From positions 1 through 10,149 of the forward strand of contig CALKAJ010000293.1 in NCBI GenBank assembly GCA_937983305.1: a stretch of DNA of 10,149 bases, given 5' to 3'. Position 1 is the first letter of the stretch. Every line of letters starts with the position of its first letter. A program made the translations under genes and the position numbers. Below are positions 7,447 through 10,149 of this stretch, in pieces. The notes under the pieces are model-generated. The model saw nothing but the letters and a program-made list of their open reading frames with translations, ran no database searches and had not been told where the DNA came from. This DNA is from an uncultured Ignavibacteriota bacterium (GTDB lineage: Bacteria > Bacteroidota > Ignavibacteria > Tepidaquicellales > Tepidaquicellaceae).

Positions 7447-7454
7447 AATTATGG
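7444..7454 (+). repeat. Shared gene junction TAA-AATT-ATGG (copy 2)
   Basis: The murA stop, an AATT spacer and the ATG of the pccB-type gene are identical over 11 bases to 3210-3220. No Shine-Dalgarno sequence is seen, so reinitiation after the murA stop is a reasonable reading. Confidence 0.4.
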
Positions 7455-9010
7455 AAAATAAAAAATCCAAAATCGAAGAGCTTAAAGCTAAGAGAAATAA
7501 AGCATTACTTGGAGGAGGGGAAAAACGAATTGAATCACAGCACAAAAGGGGAAAATTCACTGCAAGAGAACGGATTGATTTGTTACTTGATAAGGGAACT
7601 TTTGAGGAAATAGATATTTTTGTTCGGCACCAATCCTCTGATTTCGGATTAGATAAGCAAAGATATTATACAGATGGTGTGGTGACAGGAACAGGGAAAA
7701 TATTCGGAAGGTCCGTATGTGTATTTTCTCAGGATTTTACAATACTTGGTGGTTCACTTGCAGAATATCATGCCAAAAAGATTTGCAAGATTATGGACTT
7801 AGCTTTAAAGAATGGAATGCCGGTAATCGGGATAAATGACAGCGGAGGAGCAAGAATACAGGAAGGGGTTGTATCTTTAGGAGGATATGCAGATATCTTT
7901 TTAAGGAATACATTGTCAAGTGGAGTTATTCCTCAGATTTCCGCAATAGTCGGTCCATGTGCAGGTGGTGCGGTTTATTCTCCTGCAATAACTGATTTTA
8001 TATTTATGGTTGATAAAATTTCACATATGTTTATAACCGGACCAAACGTTATAAAAGCAGTAACTAATGAAGATGTAACTTTTGATGAATTGGGGGGTGC
8101 TTTAACACATGCTTCAAAGAGCGGAGTCAGCCATTTTACAAGTGAAAACGAAGTGGAGTGTTTCAACAGCATAAGGCAATTGATGACTTATTTACCTCAG
8201 AACAATATGGAAACAGGTCCTGTATATGAATATGATTTCAGTCTTGATAAGGAAAAAGAAGAATTAAATAATATCGTACCGGAGAATCCAAATAAACCAT
8301 ACGATATGAAAGATGTTATAAATAATATCGTGGATGAAAATACTTTTTTTGAAGTACACAAGGAATATGCGGAAAATATTATTGTAGGATTTGCAAAGCT
8401 CGGCGGAAGAGCAATCGGAATAGTAGCTAATCAACCTTTGGTATTGGCAGGAGTATTGTGTTTGAATTCTTCAATCAAAGGGGCAAGGTTTGTAAGATTC
8501 TGCGATGCTTTTAATATACCTATTTTGGTTTTAGAAGATGTACCGGGATTTCTTCCCGGAACAGACCAGGAGTGGCGTGGAGTAATAAGGCATGGTGCTA
8601 AGTTGTTGTATTCATTCTGTGAAGCAACGGTGCCGAGAATTACTGTGATTATTCGCAAAGCTTATGGCGGAGCATATGATGTGATGAATTCAAAGCATGT
8701 ACGCGGCGACATCAATTTGGCTTGGCCAACAGCTGAGATTGCAGTAATGGGAGCAAAAGGAGCAGCAGAAATTATTTTCAGAAAAGACATTGAATCTGTA
8801 CCGGAAGAAGAAAAAATTAATGTATTAAATGAAAAAGTTGATGAGTTTAATACGAAATTTTTAAACCCTTATTTAGCTGCAGAAAGGGGATATATTGATG
8901 ATATCATTGAACCAAAAGACACAAGGAAGAAATTAATTTATTATTTCGATTTAATAAAGAATAAGGTAGATTTTAATCCGAGAAGGAAACACGGCAATAT
9001 ACCTCTATAA
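7451..9010 (+). CDS. pccB: Acyl-CoA (probably propionyl-CoA) carboxylase beta subunit
   Basis: A 519-residue protein with both crotonase-like halves, the usual PccB/MmdA length. It catalyses carboxyl transfer between carboxybiotin and an acyl-CoA. Seen in order: GKFTARERIDLLLD (34-47), SQDFTILGGSL (93-103), NDSGGARIQEG (129-139), the first oxyanion loop GPCAGGAVYSPA (168-179), ITGPNV (195-200), then in the second half GFAKLGGR (313-320), LEDVPGFLPGTDQE (361-374), the second oxyanion loop KAYGGAYDVMNSKH (403-416), LAWPTAEIAVMGAKGA (423-438) and a C-terminal KHGNIPL. Asp410 in AYD corresponds, by memory of the Streptomyces PccB work, to the position that favours propionyl-CoA over acetyl-CoA. 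The same fold serves as the alpha subunit of methylmalonyl-CoA decarboxylase (MmdA), which cannot be ruled out because no biotin carboxylase, carrier or membrane decarboxylase subunit is nearby. It starts four bases after the murA stop. Confidence 0.9.
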   Translation: MENKKSKIEELKAKRNKALLGGGEKRIESQHKRGKFTARERIDLLLDKGTFEEIDIFVRHQSSDFGLDKQRYYTDGVVTGTGKIFGRSVCVFSQDFTILGGSLAEYHAKKICKIMDLALKNGMPVIGINDSGGARIQEGVVSLGGYADIFLRNTLSSGVIPQISAIVGPCAGGAVYSPAITDFIFMVDKISHMFITGPNVIKAVTNEDVTFDELGGALTHASKSGVSHFTSENEVECFNSIRQLMTYLPQNNMETGPVYEYDFSLDKEKEELNNIVPENPNKPYDMKDVINNIVDENTFFEVHKEYAENIIVGFAKLGGRAIGIVANQPLVLAGVLCLNSSIKGARFVRFCDAFNIPILVLEDVPGFLPGTDQEWRGVIRHGAKLLYSFCEATVPRITVIIRKAYGGAYDVMNSKHVRGDINLAWPTAEIAVMGAKGAAEIIFRKDIESVPEEEKINVLNEKVDEFNTKFLNPYLAAERGYIDDIIEPKDTRKKLIYYFDLIKNKVDFNPRRKHGNIPL

Positions 9011-9013
9011 GAT

Positions 9014-10149
9014 ATGTTCAAAAATAATAATTCGGGAAAATTATTTTCAGATATTTTCTTAATTTTTGTAGTATCTTTTATACCTTCTGTATTTTTTATT
9101 AATACAGGGTTCATTGGTGATGATTACTGTTGGATTTTTCAATCTAAAGAAGCACTTTTAGAAGGAAATATTTTTGTAACATTAGTAGAACCCTCTCCAT
9201 ACAGCTATTTCCGCCCACTTTCTTCATTATTATTCACAATTATTTATTTTTTTGCTAAAAATAGTTTTATACTTTACAGGATACTTATTATATTGCTGCA
9301 TTTCTTTAATTCAATATTGATATACAAAATTATAAGTGATTTGAAATATGACAGAAAAACGGCATTGTATTCCTCGTTGCTTTTTGCTGCATTGGCAGTC
9401 CATTCAGAAGTTATAGCAAGTATTAGTTGTTTTAATATTTTATTCTCATCAATATACTTGTCATTGATTATATTATTTTATATTCGTATAAGAAATAATT
9501 CGGGTTATTCTACCCTTTCCATATTAATATTTATTTCTCTTTTTATCAGAGAGAGTAATCTACTGATATTGCCAATGCTTATGGTTATTTCCAATAAACT
9601 TGAAAAAAGAGATTTTAAAAAGCTTTTAATATATTCGTTATTTCCTATATTGATTTTTCTCGTTTTCAGATTTATTTGGGAAATAAAACTGGAAGATCCT
9701 ATTGTCTATGAAAGAACGGATGCCTTTTTTGAACATTTTAGTATTCTAAAGTTATTTTACACAATCCCGCATTATATTATTAATACATTAATACCGGTAA
9801 AATTTTTATTGTCAATGTTAGGTGATGATGTATTTGCCTTTTTAAAAAAATCATTTGTGACTCCTCAGAAAAATGCTTTTATGTTCATTACTTTGATTTC
9901 TGCGGTAATTATCATTTCATTTTCAGTGATTTATTATTTCTACAAAAAAGTTGGAAAGAAAATATATTTCCCGTTAATATTGTTTATAAGCGGCTTGATT
10001 ATATACGTTCCATTGTACCATACGAGTGAAAGATTTGTTTATTATAATTCGTTTGCATTATGCTTATTAATGGCTATTATATTCTTAAGAAATAATAATA
10101 TTTTTTCGAAAGTAATATTTTTAATATATATAGTTTTACATATAATCGG
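9014..10149 (+). CDS. GT-C-like multi-pass membrane glycosyltransferase (N-terminal part, 3' end outside window)
   Basis: The frame stays open from the ATG at 9014 to the right edge, giving 378 residues with no stop. It starts three bases after the pccB-type stop (TAA-GAT-ATG). The product is strongly hydrophobic, with about ten or more membrane segments (for example 12-30, 86-106, 141-158, 203-221, 289-309, 318-334, 345-358). Between segments 1 and 2 lies a loop with Asp36-Asp37-Tyr and then YFRPLSS (65-71), the arrangement seen in PMT/TMTC-type GT-C enzymes, where the acidic pair is in the periplasmic catalytic loop. IRES (178-181) and SERFVYYNS (338-346) also resemble GT-C wording such as AERYLYLPS. 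Such enzymes take a sugar from a lipid-monophosphate donor, which the DPM1-like gene in this window could supply. No exact family or acceptor can be named. Confidence 0.72.
   Translation, partial: MFKNNNSGKLFSDIFLIFVVSFIPSVFFINTGFIGDDYCWIFQSKEALLEGNIFVTLVEPSPYSYFRPLSSLLFTIIYFFAKNSFILYRILIILLHFFNSILIYKIISDLKYDRKTALYSSLLFAALAVHSEVIASISCFNILFSSIYLSLIILFYIRIRNNSGYSTLSILIFISLFIRESNLLILPMLMVISNKLEKRDFKKLLIYSLFPILIFLVFRFIWEIKLEDPIVYERTDAFFEHFSILKLFYTIPHYIINTLIPVKFLLSMLGDDVFAFLKKSFVTPQKNAFMFITLISAVIIISFSVIYYFYKKVGKKIYFPLILFISGLIIYVPLYHTSERFVYYNSFALCLLMAIIFLRNNNIFSKVIFLIYIVLHII

Noticed and set aside
7451..9010. The gene after murA as accD, completing acetyl-CoA carboxylase with accA
   Set aside because: It is 519 residues with both crotonase halves and the KHGNIPL end of PccB/MmdA proteins, and lacks the N-terminal four-cysteine zinc finger of AccD.

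Overview
The window is AT-rich (about a third G+C by eye). All nine genes are on the plus strand, with gaps of 23 bases at most and two start/stop overlaps. No RNA gene, mobile element, CRISPR array, promoter or terminator can be supported, so it reads as the middle of one long transcription unit entering from the left and leaving on the right. Most starts lack a Shine-Dalgarno sequence and sit in A/T-rich leaders. Together with an AccA that resembles Chlorobi/Ignavibacteria AccA as I remember it, this suggests a Gram-negative of the Bacteroidota/Chlorobiota/Ignavibacteriota group. That placement is inference; the exact phylum is not certain.

Region 1 (1-5154) is a cell-surface glycan block: the C-terminal part of a GmhB-like heptose-bisphosphate phosphatase, a small transaldolase, an intact polyprenyl-phosphate sugar-1-phosphate transferase (WbaP/WcaJ-like, PHPT), a polyprenyl-phosphate mannose/glucose synthase (DPM1-like GT2), and a 645-residue protein joining a rhamnosyltransferase-like GT2 domain to a second, catalytically eroded PHPT. 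A coherent reading is: heptose precursor supply, priming of a lipid-linked glycan by the PHPT, extension by the GT2 fusion, and production of a lipid-monophosphate sugar for a GT-C enzyme.

Region 2 (5178-9010) is metabolic: accA (acetyl-CoA carboxylase alpha), murA (first committed step of peptidoglycan) and a pccB-type acyl-CoA carboxylase beta subunit. No accD, biotin carboxylase or biotin carrier is present here. MurA keeps its catalytic Cys but has Trp where the E. coli enzyme has the phosphate-binding Arg397.

Region 3 (9014-end) returns to glycan work: the first 378 residues of a multi-pass membrane protein with GT-C features, cut off by the window edge. It is a natural user of the lipid-phosphate sugar made by the DPM1-like enzyme.

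The most notable item is the GT2 plus degenerate PHPT fusion, lying two genes downstream of an intact PHPT. The other genes are recognisable members of known families, and I see no wholly unknown system.
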